DNA of 45,336 nucleotides from Deltaproteobacteria bacterium. GTDB taxonomy: Bacteria; Myxococcota_A; UBA796; SXON01. Position 1 is the stretch's first letter; each line of letters begins with the position of its first letter. Made by a program: the position numbers and the translations under genes. Where the stretch lies: the NCBI GenBank assembly GCA_947484175.1, contig CANKOI010000023.1, positions 1-45,336 of the forward strand, in the 5' to 3' direction. This document shows positions 1 to 8,452 of the stretch, in pieces. The notes under the pieces were generated by a model. It saw nothing but the letters and a program-made list of their open reading frames with translations. It was not told the origin of the DNA and did not search any database.

Positions 1-273
1 GAACCCCGCCACGCCCAAGGAGGAGACGGCGCGGTTCGCCAAGAGCACCATCCCGCAGCCGATCACGCCCCCCAGCCAGGACCACCACGGTGCGCTGGCA
101 ACGGCCCCCGGCCAGCTGCGCCCCGCGAAGGGCAACATGCACAGGAGCCCGAACACCGCGCCCACAGCGTGCACCGCCCAGGCACCGGCCAGATGACCAA
201 TGACCCGGGACAGTGACTCGTTCATCCGGACGACGAAGGGCAGGCACACTGCGAAGATGAAGGCGTAGACCAT
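1..273 (-). CDS. DMT-family (YdcZ/DUF606-like) membrane transporter, partial
   Basis: Reading leftwards from an ATG at 273 gives 91 codons that run off the window start, so only the N-terminal part is present. The peptide is strongly hydrophobic: one helix at about residues 1-15, a second at 30-50 and a third at 65-80, linked by a conserved-looking 'PWWSWLGG' stretch and then 'NRAVSSLG'. This arrangement (an N..L....G helix, then P.W...GG..G, then P.LG) matches the small YdcZ/DUF606 branch of the drug/metabolite transporter superfamily. Substrates of that family are mostly unknown. The gene is too short for most ORF callers because it is cut. Family assignment is from motif pattern only. Confidence 0.6.
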   Translation of the reverse strand, partial: MVYAFIFAVCLPFVVRMNESLSRVIGHLAGAWAVHAVGAVFGLLCMLPFAGRSWPGAVASAPWWSWLGGVIGCGMVLLANRAVSSLGVAGF

Positions 274-313
274 GCGGGCGCCTATCCCAGCGCGTGCGCC
301 GCCGACCGGGGGG

Positions 314-1030
314 TCAGCCGCAGTCCGGGGCTCCGCCGTCCGGGCTGTCCACGTCGTCTTCACAATCGGGTTCCGATGCGGGTTCGGTGGTGTCTACGGG
401 AACCGTTCCGTCCCCGGAGTCGAGCGCCTGGACCTCCACCGCAACCTCAAGGCGGCACAGGCCGTCGCTGTAGGCCAGAAAGCCCTGCCCGTGGTCGGTG
501 CGGCTCGCTACGATCTCGAGACTGGTGGTGCTGAAGCGGTGGTTGGAGTCCGGGCGCTTTCCCCCGCCGCAGCCGCGCCGGCCGCCGCCACCCCCTCCGC
601 CCTCGACGTCGGGGTCCTCGACGTCCTCGACGTCCTCGTCCGCCTCGTCCACTTCGGTCTCTTCGGCGCAGTCGGGCGAGTCCGGGTACTGCGAGTCTTC
701 GCCAGGAACCTCCTTGCTGCGGTCGTCCCTCTCCTCGCTATCGAGCTCCAGCACCCCGCCGGACATCGCGCCGACGAGGTAGGTTCCGGCGAGGACTGCT
801 TCGGCGTGGCCCCCTCTCGCCAGAGTCAATTCCATGGAGAGCTGCATGCCGAAGAGGTCCTCGGCGCGGGCCTCGCCGCACTCCAGCGCGACCACGTCGG
901 TCACCACTACGCCATAGCTGCCGGAGGCGAGCTTGACGGCGGGGGTCACCGCCGGCGGGTCCACGATCACTGCCGTGGGGCAGCCGAGCAGAAAGAGGAG
1001 GGAAGAGGCGGAGAAGAGAATCGAACGCAT
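314..1030 (-). CDS. Lipoprotein with acidic and poly-Gly low-complexity linker
   Basis: 238 aa. A signal peptide with lipobox 'LFLLGC' puts the lipidated Cys at residue 17, followed by Pro, so it is an envelope lipoprotein. A compact N-terminal part (about 30-110) has alternating hydrophobic residues like a beta domain. A run of Asp/Glu follows (about 115-140), then a poly-Gly block with a few Arg (about 142-155) and a C-terminal Cys-containing domain (about 160-238). I do not recognise a family. The gene is divergent from the coiled-coil gene at 1220, leaving about 190 bp between them. Confidence 0.75.
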   Translation of the reverse strand: MRSILFSASSLLFLLGCPTAVIVDPPAVTPAVKLASGSYGVVVTDVVALECGEARAEDLFGMQLSMELTLARGGHAEAVLAGTYLVGAMSGGVLELDSEERDDRSKEVPGEDSQYPDSPDCAEETEVDEADEDVEDVEDPDVEGGGGGGGRRGCGGGKRPDSNHRFSTTSLEIVASRTDHGQGFLAYSDGLCRLEVAVEVQALDSGDGTVPVDTTEPASEPDCEDDVDSPDGGAPDCG

Positions 1031-1219
1031 GGAGAATCCAGGTGTGCCCAGCTGTAGTGCAGGAAGTGTGCCATGTGCCCCAAGTAGCTGAAATCACAGA
1101 TATTCAACCCGGCGGTGGGTCCGCCACCCGCGACAGCGGTGCCCGGCTTGGTGGCTTCGCGGCTTCGTCGCCTCGTCGCAACGACAATCGTGATAGCGGC
1201 TGCAATCCTTGGAGCTGGG

Positions 1220-2098
1220 ATGTCGGAGATGGACGAAGAGGTGGGCGCCGGTGGGCGGGCGACGGGTTGCCTCATGCAGGTGGTCACCCACGGCGTCGCG
1301 CTGGCCCTTGGGGCGGTGCTCGGGGTGCTCGGGGCGCAGGCGATCGAGTACGCGAACGATCCCGAAACGCTAGCGCGGGCCGAGGGGAGCCTCTCGCGCG
1401 CGGAGCTGATCCGACAGCTCGACGCGGCTGAGGCCAAGTACGCGGCCATGCTCGCTGAAGCGGCCCGCACCGACGAAGCGCAGCGTTCCGAGCTGGAGAG
1501 CGCTACCGCCAAGGTCACGACCCTCGAGGGCGATGTGGCCAAGAAGGGCGATGAGGTCAAGCTCCTCGAGCTGAAGGTAAAGAAGGCGAAGGGGCAGTCT
1601 GCCGCGCTGAAGAAGGAGCTGGAGGCCCGCCAAGCGGAACTCACGGAGCTGCAGGTGCAACTCGATGAGGCGCAAGCCGAGCAGCGTCGCCTAGAGGGCG
1701 AGCTCACCGTCAGTCAGTCGGAAACGCGCGAGGCCCGTGAAGAAACGCGCGTGGCTCAGGGAGAGACCGTGGATGCCCGTTGGGAGAGCTTCCGCTCCAC
1801 GGTGGTGCTGACTGTGTGCGAAAAGGGAAATCGGAAGCGGATGGAGACGTGTCGCGGCGAGATTCAAGCCGCGATGGACAGCAAGCGGGCGGCCCGCTTC
1901 AAGCAGTGTGTCGGCAGCCGCCAAGCCCAGCCCCGCTTGGTGCGAGTGGAGGAGAAGGGCAAGGACCCGGAGTTGCCGCGTTGGTCGGAGTGGCTTGCCG
2001 AGGACTCAAAGTTTGCCGGCCAGAAGTGGTACATCGTGTTCTGCGACCCTTCGCTGCCGGAAGCGAAGTTCGGCCTCGAGGACGAGGAAGAACTGTAG
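1220..2098 (+). CDS. Membrane-anchored coiled-coil protein
   Basis: 292 aa from the ATG at 1220, chosen because GGAG lies 6 bases upstream; an ATG at 1115 would add 35 basic residues of poor quality. Residues about 18-40 form one hydrophobic segment (signal anchor). About 55-190 is a long Glu/Lys/Ala-rich heptad region with 'AELTELQVQLDEAQAEQ'-type repeats, a strong coiled coil. The C-terminal about 100 residues are globular with four Cys ('TVCEKG', 'METCRGE', 'KQCVG', 'VFCDP'), possibly two disulphides, which would suit an exported C-terminus. No family recognised; a structural or scaffold role is inference. Confidence 0.75.
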   Translation: MSEMDEEVGAGGRATGCLMQVVTHGVALALGAVLGVLGAQAIEYANDPETLARAEGSLSRAELIRQLDAAEAKYAAMLAEAARTDEAQRSELESATAKVTTLEGDVAKKGDEVKLLELKVKKAKGQSAALKKELEARQAELTELQVQLDEAQAEQRRLEGELTVSQSETREAREETRVAQGETVDARWESFRSTVVLTVCEKGNRKRMETCRGEIQAAMDSKRAARFKQCVGSRQAQPRLVRVEEKGKDPELPRWSEWLAEDSKFAGQKWYIVFCDPSLPEAKFGLEDEEEL

Positions 2099-2109
2099 GC
2101 GGTCAGCCG

Positions 2110-2346
2110 TCAGGGCTCCTCCGCTACCGCAGACTTGAGAGCGCCGGCGCGTTTCAGCAAGTCCGCGGCCTGCGCGTGGAGCTCGGGGAAACGCTGGGCT
2201 CGCCCGCTCTCGGCAACCTCGGCCGCCGTCTGTGCGAGCGCTCCCGCCGCGAGCGACAGCGAAGCCGCCGCCGCGTCGCCGCGGGTTATCCAGCCGGGGA
2301 GGCCGGGCGCGTTGGCGCTTGAGGTCGTAAGCCACAGGAGCAGCAT
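2110..2346 (-). CDS. Small exported protein, hypothetical
   Basis: 78 aa from an ATG at 2346. The N-terminus 'MLLLWLTTSSANA' looks like a short signal peptide with an Ala-X-Ala cleavage site. The rest is Ala-rich and helical ('AELHAQAADLLKRAG'-like), a pattern seen in small periplasmic helical proteins. Its ATG overlaps the ATG of the divergent acetyltransferase gene: the two starts share the central bases of CATG at 2344-2347. The ribosome site upstream is weak. The gene may be real or a shadow; I keep it because the signal peptide is convincing and it fills the gap after 2098. Confidence 0.4.
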   Translation of the reverse strand: MLLLWLTTSSANAPGLPGWITRGDAAAASLSLAAGALAQTAAEVAESGRAQRFPELHAQAADLLKRAGALKSAVAEEP

Positions 2347-2848
2347 GGCCCAAGTGTATCCAGCCCCCGCAGGGCTGTGGCAGCCGCCTCCCGGGTCTCG
2401 TATTCGTCGTGCGCTCCCCACCGACAACATCGTGGGCCACATCCGGCAGATCTATGAGGAGTTCCTTTTGGAGTTCGACCTCGACTTCGAAGACGACCTT
2501 CGGAGCGTGGGCGAAAGTTATGCGTCGGGGGCGTTCTGGGTCGTCGAAGACGCGCTGGGCATCGTGGCCACCGGAGCGGTCGCGCCGGGCGGGGCGGCTC
2601 GGGTGGTGAAGCGGATGTACGTGGCCCCGCGCGGCCGCCGCTCCGGTCTTGCGCGCGGTCTCCTTCGCCATTGCATGGCTTGGGGCGACTTCGCATGGAC
2701 CGAACTGTGGAGCGACGTCCGGTTCCGCTCTGCGCACCGCCTGTACATGTCCGAAGGTTTTGTGCCCGGCCCCACCCGTGTCTTGGCGGATCCAGACCGC
2801 AGCGTGGAGCGGTACTTTCGCCTTGCGGCGCCGCGTCGGAGCCCTTGA
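2345..2848 (+). CDS. GNAT-family N-acetyltransferase
   Basis: 167 aa from the ATG at 2345, with AGGAG about 6 bases upstream. The GNAT fold is visible: an N-terminal helical part with 'HIRQIYEEFLLEF', the beta strands 'FWVVED' and 'GIVATGAVAP', then strand 4 with the acetyl-CoA pyrophosphate-binding loop in the form 'RRSGLARGLL' (Q/RxxGxG/A motif, about residues 100-110), and a C-terminal 'AHRLYMSEGFV' strand typical of the family. It would transfer an acetyl group from acetyl-CoA to an unknown amine. Its TGA overlaps the ATG of the next gene (TGATG), so the two are translationally coupled. Confidence 0.85.
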   Translation: MAQVYPAPAGLWQPPPGSRIRRALPTDNIVGHIRQIYEEFLLEFDLDFEDDLRSVGESYASGAFWVVEDALGIVATGAVAPGGAARVVKRMYVAPRGRRSGLARGLLRHCMAWGDFAWTELWSDVRFRSAHRLYMSEGFVPGPTRVLADPDRSVERYFRLAAPRRSP

Positions 2849-3519
2849 TGCTCCAGCTCTACTCCTGGCCTACGCCCAACGGCATCAAGGTGACGATCGC
2901 CCTCGAAGAGTTGGGCCTTCCCTATGCCTTCCACCCCGTGAACATCGGGCGTGGGGAGCAGTTCCACCCGGAATTCCTCAAGAAGAACCCCAACAACCGC
3001 ATTCCCGCCTTGGTAGACGAAGAGCGCGGGATCTCCGTGTTCGAAAGCGGGGCGATCCTGTTGTACCTCGCCGAGCGAGAGGGGCGGTTCTTACCAACAG
3101 AGCATGCGGAGCGCGTGGAGGTGCTCCAATGGCTGTTCTGGCAGGTGGGAGGGCTCGGCCCGATGGCGGGCCAGGCCCACCACTTTCGCCAGTACGCGCC
3201 GGAGCCCATTCCGTACGGCATCGACCGCTACACGGGCGAGGTTGCTCGGCTGTACGGCGTACTGGACCGTCGACTGGCGGATCGGCCGTTCGTTGCGGGC
3301 GAGTATTCGATCGCGGACATGGCGATTTTTCCGTGGATCGTTCCGGCGGCCCTGCAGGGGCAGGAGCTCGCGGCCACCCCACACCTCGCGCGCTGGTTTC
3401 AGGAGGTGGCCGCAAGGCCCGCGGTGGCCCGTGGGCGCGCGGTCGGCAAGGAGCTTCGCCAGCCGCACGACGCGCAGGCCAAGGAGATCTTGTTCTCCCA
3501 TGGGAAGGCGAGGGCTTAG
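2848..3519 (+). CDS. yfcG: Nu-class glutathione S-transferase / disulphide-bond reductase, YfcG-like
   Basis: 223 aa. The N-terminal thioredoxin-like domain has 'SWPTPNGIKV' (Thr and Asn that contact glutathione in YfcG/YghU proteins), 'PEFLKKNPNNRIPALVD' with the cis-Pro, and 'ESGAILLYLAE'. The C-terminal helical domain has 'LQWLFWQVGGLGPMAGQ', nearly the same as in E. coli YfcG, and 'YSIADMAIFPW'. Members of this class bind two glutathiones and reduce disulphide bonds; they act in the cytoplasm. The start ATG overlaps the stop of the acetyltransferase gene by one base. A strong hairpin follows the stop codon. Confidence 0.9.
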   Translation: MLQLYSWPTPNGIKVTIALEELGLPYAFHPVNIGRGEQFHPEFLKKNPNNRIPALVDEERGISVFESGAILLYLAEREGRFLPTEHAERVEVLQWLFWQVGGLGPMAGQAHHFRQYAPEPIPYGIDRYTGEVARLYGVLDRRLADRPFVAGEYSIADMAIFPWIVPAALQGQELAATPHLARWFQEVAARPAVARGRAVGKELRQPHDAQAKEILFSHGKARA

Positions 3520-3525
3520 GCCGTC

Positions 3526-3559
3526 GGCGTAGCCAGTCCTTGGGCGGACTGGCTACGCC
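3526..3559. terminator. Bidirectional terminator hairpin between convergent genes
   Basis: A perfect 14-bp stem (GGCGTAGCCAGTCC at 3526-3539, its complement at 3546-3559) with a 6-base loop TTGGGC. It lies between the convergent glutathione transferase and sensor kinase genes and contains the kinase stop codon at 3553-3555. There is no clear T-run on either side, as is common in high-GC genomes, so intrinsic termination is an inference from stem strength and position. Confidence 0.75.
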
Positions 3560-5820
3560 TCCGCGGGGGGAAAGCGAAAGCGCAGCGTGGTGCCGCGCCC
3601 GGCTTCGGTGTGAATGTCGAGGTGACCGCCGATCGCCGTCGCCGCGCTGCGGACCGCGGCCATCCCGATGCCGCGCCCCGAAATCTCTGTCGCCTCTTCG
3701 TACGTGGTCAGGCCGTCGGCGAACATGGCTGCGAGCAAGTCGTGCTGGGTGTCGGACGGCAGCCCCATCTTTCGCGCCTGAGCCTGAATCCGCTCCCAGT
3801 CGATGCCGCGCCCGTCGTCGGACAGCGACACGACAATCCCTTCGGCGTCTTCCGTCGCGGAGAGGTGCAGCTCTGCCGTGGTCGGCTTCCCGGCCGCCAC
3901 ACGATCCTCGGTCGAGACTTCAATTCCGTGGTCGACCGCGTTCCGCAGCGCATGGACAAAGGCCGACCAGAACGGGGCGAACCGCTTGCGGTCGAACCAG
4001 ACCCCCTTCCCGCTCACGCGGATCGCCACCTCCGGCTTTCCGAGCCGCACGGCGAGCGCGCGTGCCTCTGCCGCGAAGCGCTCGAACCTGCGCTCAGCGG
4101 GCTCGCGTTGCAGTCGCGTGAGCAGCCGCAGTACCTCGGCCTTCGGCACGCCTTTGGCAACGGCGGCAACCAGCTGTTCAAACTCCTCTGGCCGCACCTC
4201 AAGCTTCCCTTCACCGCGATCGCCGAGGATTTTCTCCACCCGTTCGGCGAAGCCGCCCCAGAGGCGACAGAGCGACTCGCGATCCTCCGGGGTGAGATCT
4301 CGTTCCTCCAGCAGGCGAGCTTCCACGGCGTGGCAAGCGCCCGACAGCGTCGTGAGCCCGTACATGCCCGTGTTGCCCTTGAGCGTGTGCACCTCGCGGA
4401 ACGTGGTGGTACTCGAAGCGGCCGGGTTCCCCACCCGCTCGACGATCGCGGCGGTGTCGTTCATGAAGTCGACGAACGCCTCTCGATCAGCCACGATCTG
4501 CTGCACGGCGGCCATGAGATCGCGGGCCTCGCCCTCAGCCTTCTCCGCGGCCACGCGCTCCGTCACATCCCGGACCACGAGGAGGACGCCGTCGATGTCC
4601 GGCCCTCCCGACCGGATGGGCCGATACTCCAAGGCGTAGTGGCGGCGTGAGTCGGCGATGTGCTTCGGAAGTTGGTCGACCACCACCTCGAAGGGCAACA
4701 TGCCGCTGAACAGGTCTTCCCAGGAGAGTTGCAGCCACTTGGCTGCCTTCGGGTCAATGGCGGCCGCCCAATCCCACAACAGCGGGCGCGGGCCCACCAT
4801 GGAGGGCGGCACCCAATGATCGATCCACGGTGAGCGCTCCGCGGCAAAGTGGCCCGAAGGCTCGATCGTGACCAAACCCTCTTCCACGTTGTCGAGCACC
4901 AGCCCCATCGCCCGGTTCCGCGAGTCGAGTGAGGCGGTGCGCTCCGCGACGCGCTGCTCTAGGAAGGCGTTCGCGGCGGAGACATCGGCGAGGGCCCGGC
5001 TGAGGCGGGTGAACGCCCACGCCACCAGGGCGGCCAGCAGCACAGAGGTGGCGAACAGCGCGCCTCGGTAGCCGCCTGCGCGGGTCTCGGCTTGGGAGTA
5101 CGCGGCGAGGTAGGCGCGGGTGGTCCGCTCCTCGCCCTTGACCACGGGTGCGTCGAAGATCCCGCGAACGATCCGGTCCACTTCGGGCTTGGTGGCGACC
5201 ACGCTGCGCACGTGCGCGAGCAGGAGCGTGAGGCTGTCGGCCGTGACGGGGGAAAGGGTGCCGGACCGGGCCTGAAGTGAGTCGGCGGCGCCAGTGATTT
5301 TGGGGGCGAGGGACTCGTCGGACGTGAGGTTGTACACCAGCACGCTGACGAGGAGTGCCCGGACGTCCCCCGCGATCGCGGGGTTCGCGGAGTCGGCCTC
5401 GCGCGCCACTTCCGTCGCGAGGGTGGGCAGGTAGCGGAGCGAGTTCTTCAACACGGCCCCGCGCGTTTTGAAGGACTCGACCAACGCCTGCTTGTCGGTC
5501 ATCGACTTTCCGTAGTCGCTGATCTCTGCCGTGAGCGCGGCGGCCGCGTCGCCGCCAACGAACGAAGGGGCGTTGGTTAGTCGTACCCTTGCGGCCCGGA
5601 TTTCCCTTTCGGTGGACACCAAGGGATCGTAGGTGTTGATGAGCTGCACGCGGGCGCGCAGCACGTCCTGATTCAGCGTGCGGTCGAGACGCTGGAGCTC
5701 ACGCAGCACCGAGGTGTAGCGGCCGTGCTCGCCCGGGTCGATGCTTCGGGCGCCCACCCACAACCAGGTGAGCAGTGCCAGAGCGGCGACGATGCCTGCG
5801 ACGATGAGCTTTCGGTTCAC
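3553..5820 (-). CDS. CheA-like sensor histidine kinase with large helical sensory domain (DAHL-like)
   Basis: 755 aa from a GTG at 5820. TM1 is at about 5-23. An all-helical extracytoplasmic sensory region follows (about 25-250), then TM2 (254-273), a short coiled coil, a divergent PAS-like domain (305-420), an Hpt-like domain with the phosphoacceptor His478 in 'HTLKGNTGMYG', and a HATPase domain: N-box 'HALRNAVDHG' (Asn627), G1 'DDGRG' (668-672), G2 'GRGIGM' (715-720). An Hpt domain followed by ATPase without a DHp domain is CheA-like. The doubled helical sensor fits what I recall of DAHL domains, found near cytochrome c peroxidases. Its GTG overlaps the peroxidase stop (GTGA) with AGGGGAGG just upstream, so it is co-translated with the peroxidase. 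No response regulator is adjacent. Confidence 0.85.
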   Translation of the reverse strand: MNRKLIVAGIVAALALLTWLWVGARSIDPGEHGRYTSVLRELQRLDRTLNQDVLRARVQLINTYDPLVSTEREIRAARVRLTNAPSFVGGDAAAALTAEISDYGKSMTDKQALVESFKTRGAVLKNSLRYLPTLATEVAREADSANPAIAGDVRALLVSVLVYNLTSDESLAPKITGAADSLQARSGTLSPVTADSLTLLLAHVRSVVATKPEVDRIVRGIFDAPVVKGEERTTRAYLAAYSQAETRAGGYRGALFATSVLLAALVAWAFTRLSRALADVSAANAFLEQRVAERTASLDSRNRAMGLVLDNVEEGLVTIEPSGHFAAERSPWIDHWVPPSMVGPRPLLWDWAAAIDPKAAKWLQLSWEDLFSGMLPFEVVVDQLPKHIADSRRHYALEYRPIRSGGPDIDGVLLVVRDVTERVAAEKAEGEARDLMAAVQQIVADREAFVDFMNDTAAIVERVGNPAASSTTTFREVHTLKGNTGMYGLTTLSGACHAVEARLLEERDLTPEDRESLCRLWGGFAERVEKILGDRGEGKLEVRPEEFEQLVAAVAKGVPKAEVLRLLTRLQREPAERRFERFAAEARALAVRLGKPEVAIRVSGKGVWFDRKRFAPFWSAFVHALRNAVDHGIEVSTEDRVAAGKPTTAELHLSATEDAEGIVVSLSDDGRGIDWERIQAQARKMGLPSDTQHDLLAAMFADGLTTYEEATEISGRGIGMAAVRSAATAIGGHLDIHTEAGRGTTLRFRFPPAEA

Positions 5821-6809
5821 AATGACCTCCCCTGATACGTGCCCGTGAGCGACCGGAGAAACGCGGCGAGCTCGGCCACGTCGCCGTCTTGCAGTTTCCT
5901 TCCCAGCTGGTAGCGCGCCATGACGCCGATGGCATCCTCCAGCGTTTCGGCCGACCCGTCGTGGAAATAGGGCGCGGTGCGATCGACGTTGCGCAGACTT
6001 GGAACCTTGAACACGTGCCGGTCGGCCTCCGCACCCGTCACCAAGAACCGTCCCAAGTCCACTTCGGTCGGGTTGCCTCGGTCGGAGAAGTAGTCACCCA
6101 TCACGCCGAACTTTTGGTACATGTTGCCGCCGATGCCTGCCCCTTGGTGGCACGCGATGCAGCCGAAGTCGACGAAATTCTGATACCCGGCGGCGGCTTG
6201 TTCCGAGAGGGCGGTGGTGTCGCCTCGGAGGTAACGATCGAACGGCGCATCGGGCGTGACCAAGGAACGCTCGAAGGTTGCGATGGCGTGGCGGACGTTC
6301 GTCTCGGTGACGCCGCTGGGATAGGCCTTCCCGAACTCGGAAACGTAGCTGGCGTCGGCACGAAGGGTGGCCAGCGCGACGGGCCAGGTGTTTCCCATCT
6401 CCGCGCCGGCCGTCAGCGGCCCGCCCGCTTGGTCTTCGAGCGAGTCGGAACGTCCGTTCCAGAACTGGACAAAATTGAGGGACGAGTTGAACACCGACGG
6501 GGCGTTGATCGGGCCGACAGCGCCGCCGATGCCGATGGAGGTTCTCATCCGATCGACACCGCCCGTCTCTAAGGAGTGGCAACTCGCACACGCGACCGTA
6601 CCGTCCTTCGACAAGCCCTTGTCATTGAACAGGCGCTCACCGAGGGCGAGCTGTGCCGGGTCGAGCTGGGTGATGGCCGGCACGGGCTGGATCGGGGAGG
6701 CGTCCAGTACGGCGGCGACTGCAAGCGGTTCGGCCACCTCTTGCTGGCGCCCACTCGGGGCGCAGGCCATGAGCAAGAAACCGAGGATGGGAAGGGGCGA
6801 GGACTTTAT
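5817..6809 (-). CDS. Diheme cytochrome c peroxidase (MauG/CcpA family), lipoprotein
   Basis: 330 aa if translation starts at ATA (6807-6809). Two c-type heme motifs are present: CASCH at residues 74-78 and CIACH at 217-221, in the spacing expected for the N- and C-terminal heme domains. 'FKVPSLRNVDRTAPYFHDG' near residue 268 is the family signature around the second heme. The enzyme reduces H2O2 with electrons from the periplasmic chain, or acts as a MauG-like oxidase. Start choice: an ideal GGAGGT (6819-6824) lies 9 bases upstream of ATA, and reading from there gives a textbook lipoprotein signal, 'MKSSPLPILGFLLMAC', with Cys16 lipidated. There is no in-frame ATG/GTG/TTG between them; the next ATG is inside the signal. 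It overlaps the kinase gene by 4 bases. Confidence 0.88.
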   Translation of the reverse strand: MKSSPLPILGFLLMACAPSGRQQEVAEPLAVAAVLDASPIQPVPAITQLDPAQLALGERLFNDKGLSKDGTVACASCHSLETGGVDRMRTSIGIGGAVGPINAPSVFNSSLNFVQFWNGRSDSLEDQAGGPLTAGAEMGNTWPVALATLRADASYVSEFGKAYPSGVTETNVRHAIATFERSLVTPDAPFDRYLRGDTTALSEQAAAGYQNFVDFGCIACHQGAGIGGNMYQKFGVMGDYFSDRGNPTEVDLGRFLVTGAEADRHVFKVPSLRNVDRTAPYFHDGSAETLEDAIGVMARYQLGRKLQDGDVAELAAFLRSLTGTYQGRSL

Positions 6810-6818
6810 GGGATACTT

Positions 6819-6824
6819 ACCTCC
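6819..6824 (-). promoter_or_regulatory. Shine-Dalgarno site that decides the peroxidase start
   Basis: On the minus strand this reads GGAGGT, a near-perfect anti-SD complement. It ends 9 bases before an ATA codon that opens a complete lipoprotein signal peptide. No standard start codon is in frame at the right distance, so this site argues for initiation at ATA or for a base error of ATG to ATA. Confidence 0.6.
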
Positions 6825-7094
6825 GGCGGTATGGCTGAGGGAGGACTGCAGAGCTTGCCCGCCGCCCGCGCAGGGCGGGGTTCTGGCGTTCGCCACGCGC
6901 TCCCTCTCGACTCGCGGCACTGGTCGGTTTCGACGGGGTTTTCTTGAGGGGGTGGAATATCCTTCTTGTGGTGGAGGCCAAGCGACGTTCCTCAGCGGCT
7001 TTGATTGTAATACGTTCGGGGGATCCGCGGCATCGCCCCCAGATCGAGCGGTTGCGGGGATGGTCGGATAGGTTCCCCCCCCCACGGAGGCGCG
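6825..7094. other. Divergent intergenic region, peroxidase/FHA genes
   Basis: About 270 bp between the divergent peroxidase and FHA genes, so promoters for both must lie here. The stretch around 7000-7015 is locally AT-rich within this high-GC sequence and may be part of a promoter, but I find no pair of -35/-10 or -24/-12 boxes with correct spacing. No gene seen. Confidence 0.4.
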
Positions 7095-7763
7095 ATGGCA
7101 CAGTTTCTGATTGAGGAGGAGGGGCGACCGACCCGCGCCTACAAGCTGGTCACCGACGCGATCATCATCGGGCGGATCGACACCGCCGATCTGGTGCTTC
7201 CCGACGAGGACGTGAGCCGGAAGCACGCGCTCGTTGAACGGGCAGAGGGTGCTTGGGTGCTCTCCGACAATGGAAGCGCGAACGGCACCGTGGTGAACGG
7301 TGCCCCGGTGGAGCAGCACCGGCTCGCCGACGGCGACGTGTTGGTGATGGGCAAGTTCAAGCTCACCTTCCGCGACGAGGAGTCCGGTGATGAACCCGTT
7401 TGCGCCGGGGGCGATGCCGAGAACGCCGGCGACATGCAGACCAACCCGAGCCGGGGTGCCACGCCTCGGCCTCCGGCTTCCGAGGAGGCTCCCGCGCCTT
7501 CCGAGCCCTCGATCGAAGATGCGCAGGGCAACCTCCACTCGGTGGGCGAGGGCCTCAGGTTGGGCGTCGATCTGCCCGTGGCGGCGGTGATTCCCTTCTT
7601 AGACCCCGGAGCGGTGCTGCCGGAAGCGGGGGGCGCTGCGGCGCGGCGCGGCTCCTTCCTCATTCCGATGTACGTCAATGGTCGCAGCGTGGTGCACGTG
7701 CGGCTGGAGAACGGCGACGAGCTGCGGGTCGGCAGTAGTTGCTTCGTGTATCGGGGGCCGTGA
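7095..7763 (+). CDS. FHA-domain protein
   Basis: 222 aa, ATG preceded by GGAGG at a good distance. The N-terminal forkhead-associated domain is clear: 'IIIGR' (23-27), 'SRKHA' (41-45) and 'DNGSANGTVVNG' (58-69), the loops that bind phosphothreonine. A Pro/Ala/Glu-rich linker spans about 100-150, and a second C-terminal part with strands ('PMYVNGRSVVHVRLENGDELRVG') may be another small beta domain. FHA proteins read Ser/Thr kinase signals, often in secretion or development; the partner kinase is not in this window. The gene is divergent from the peroxidase operon. Confidence 0.88.
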   Translation: MAQFLIEEEGRPTRAYKLVTDAIIIGRIDTADLVLPDEDVSRKHALVERAEGAWVLSDNGSANGTVVNGAPVEQHRLADGDVLVMGKFKLTFRDEESGDEPVCAGGDAENAGDMQTNPSRGATPRPPASEEAPAPSEPSIEDAQGNLHSVGEGLRLGVDLPVAAVIPFLDPGAVLPEAGGAAARRGSFLIPMYVNGRSVVHVRLENGDELRVGSSCFVYRGP

Positions 7764-7805
7764 CGTTCACGCTGAAGCGCACTACATGCCACGACGGCAA
7801 GGTTC

Positions 7806-8447
7806 ATGGCGCCCCCCTCACCGCTTCGGTTCCTCCGGCAGTCACTTCAGCAGTCCACCACGGTGGGCGCGGTCTGGCCGTCGAGCCGGGGGCTCGCGCG
7901 GGCGATGGTCGCGCCGGTGTTCAGTTCGGTGCACCGCGACGGCCCGCTGAGGGTGTTGGAGATCGGTGCCGGGGTGGGACCAGTCACCGAGGAGTTGGTG
8001 GCCCGGATGCTGCCGGGCGACAGGCTTGATGTGGTGGAGCTCAACCCCGAATTCTGCACCGCCTTGAGGGAGCGTTTCGGTGGCGCCACGGTGCCGCCCA
8101 ACATCCATCAGGTCAGCATTCTAGATTTCGATCCTGGAATTCGCTACCACCATGTGGTGAGCGGGCTGCCACTGGCCAACTTCCCTGCCGAAATGGTGGC
8201 CAGAATCTACGCGCGCATCTTCGAACTGCTCACCCCCGAGGGAACGTTCGTGATGTTCGAGCACGTCATGGGGCGGGAGTTGCTCAACACGTTCACGACC
8301 GGCGAAACACGGGAACGAATCGAGCGCATTCTGGCGATCGAGGAGGCGATGCAGCCGCTCGTGGTCCAACGCCGCACGGTGCCCTTGAACGTGCCCCCGG
8401 CGCGCGTGCTCGTGCGTCGCCATCCGGGTGCGGCCGGCGAGGGATAG
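7806..8447 (+). CDS. PmtA-like phospholipid N-methyltransferase
   Basis: 213 aa SAM-dependent methyltransferase. SAM motif I is 'VLEIGAGVGPVTEEL' (50-64), the motif II acidic residue is in 'LDVVELNPEF', and 'VVSGLPLANFP' is the post-II motif. The N-terminal 'FLRQSLQQSTTVGAVWPSSRGLARAM' segment is split here by position (residues 9-34); its T-V-G-A-x-x-P-S-S-R core is characteristic of the PmtA family, which methylates phosphatidylethanolamine towards phosphatidylcholine, and of related methyltransferases. It acts at the inner membrane surface. It lies 42 bases after the FHA gene, in the same direction. Exact substrate is not proven by sequence. Confidence 0.8.
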   Translation: MAPPSPLRFLRQSLQQSTTVGAVWPSSRGLARAMVAPVFSSVHRDGPLRVLEIGAGVGPVTEELVARMLPGDRLDVVELNPEFCTALRERFGGATVPPNIHQVSILDFDPGIRYHHVVSGLPLANFPAEMVARIYARIFELLTPEGTFVMFEHVMGRELLNTFTTGETRERIERILAIEEAMQPLVVQRRTVPLNVPPARVLVRRHPGAAGEG

Positions 8448-8452
8448 GCGAA

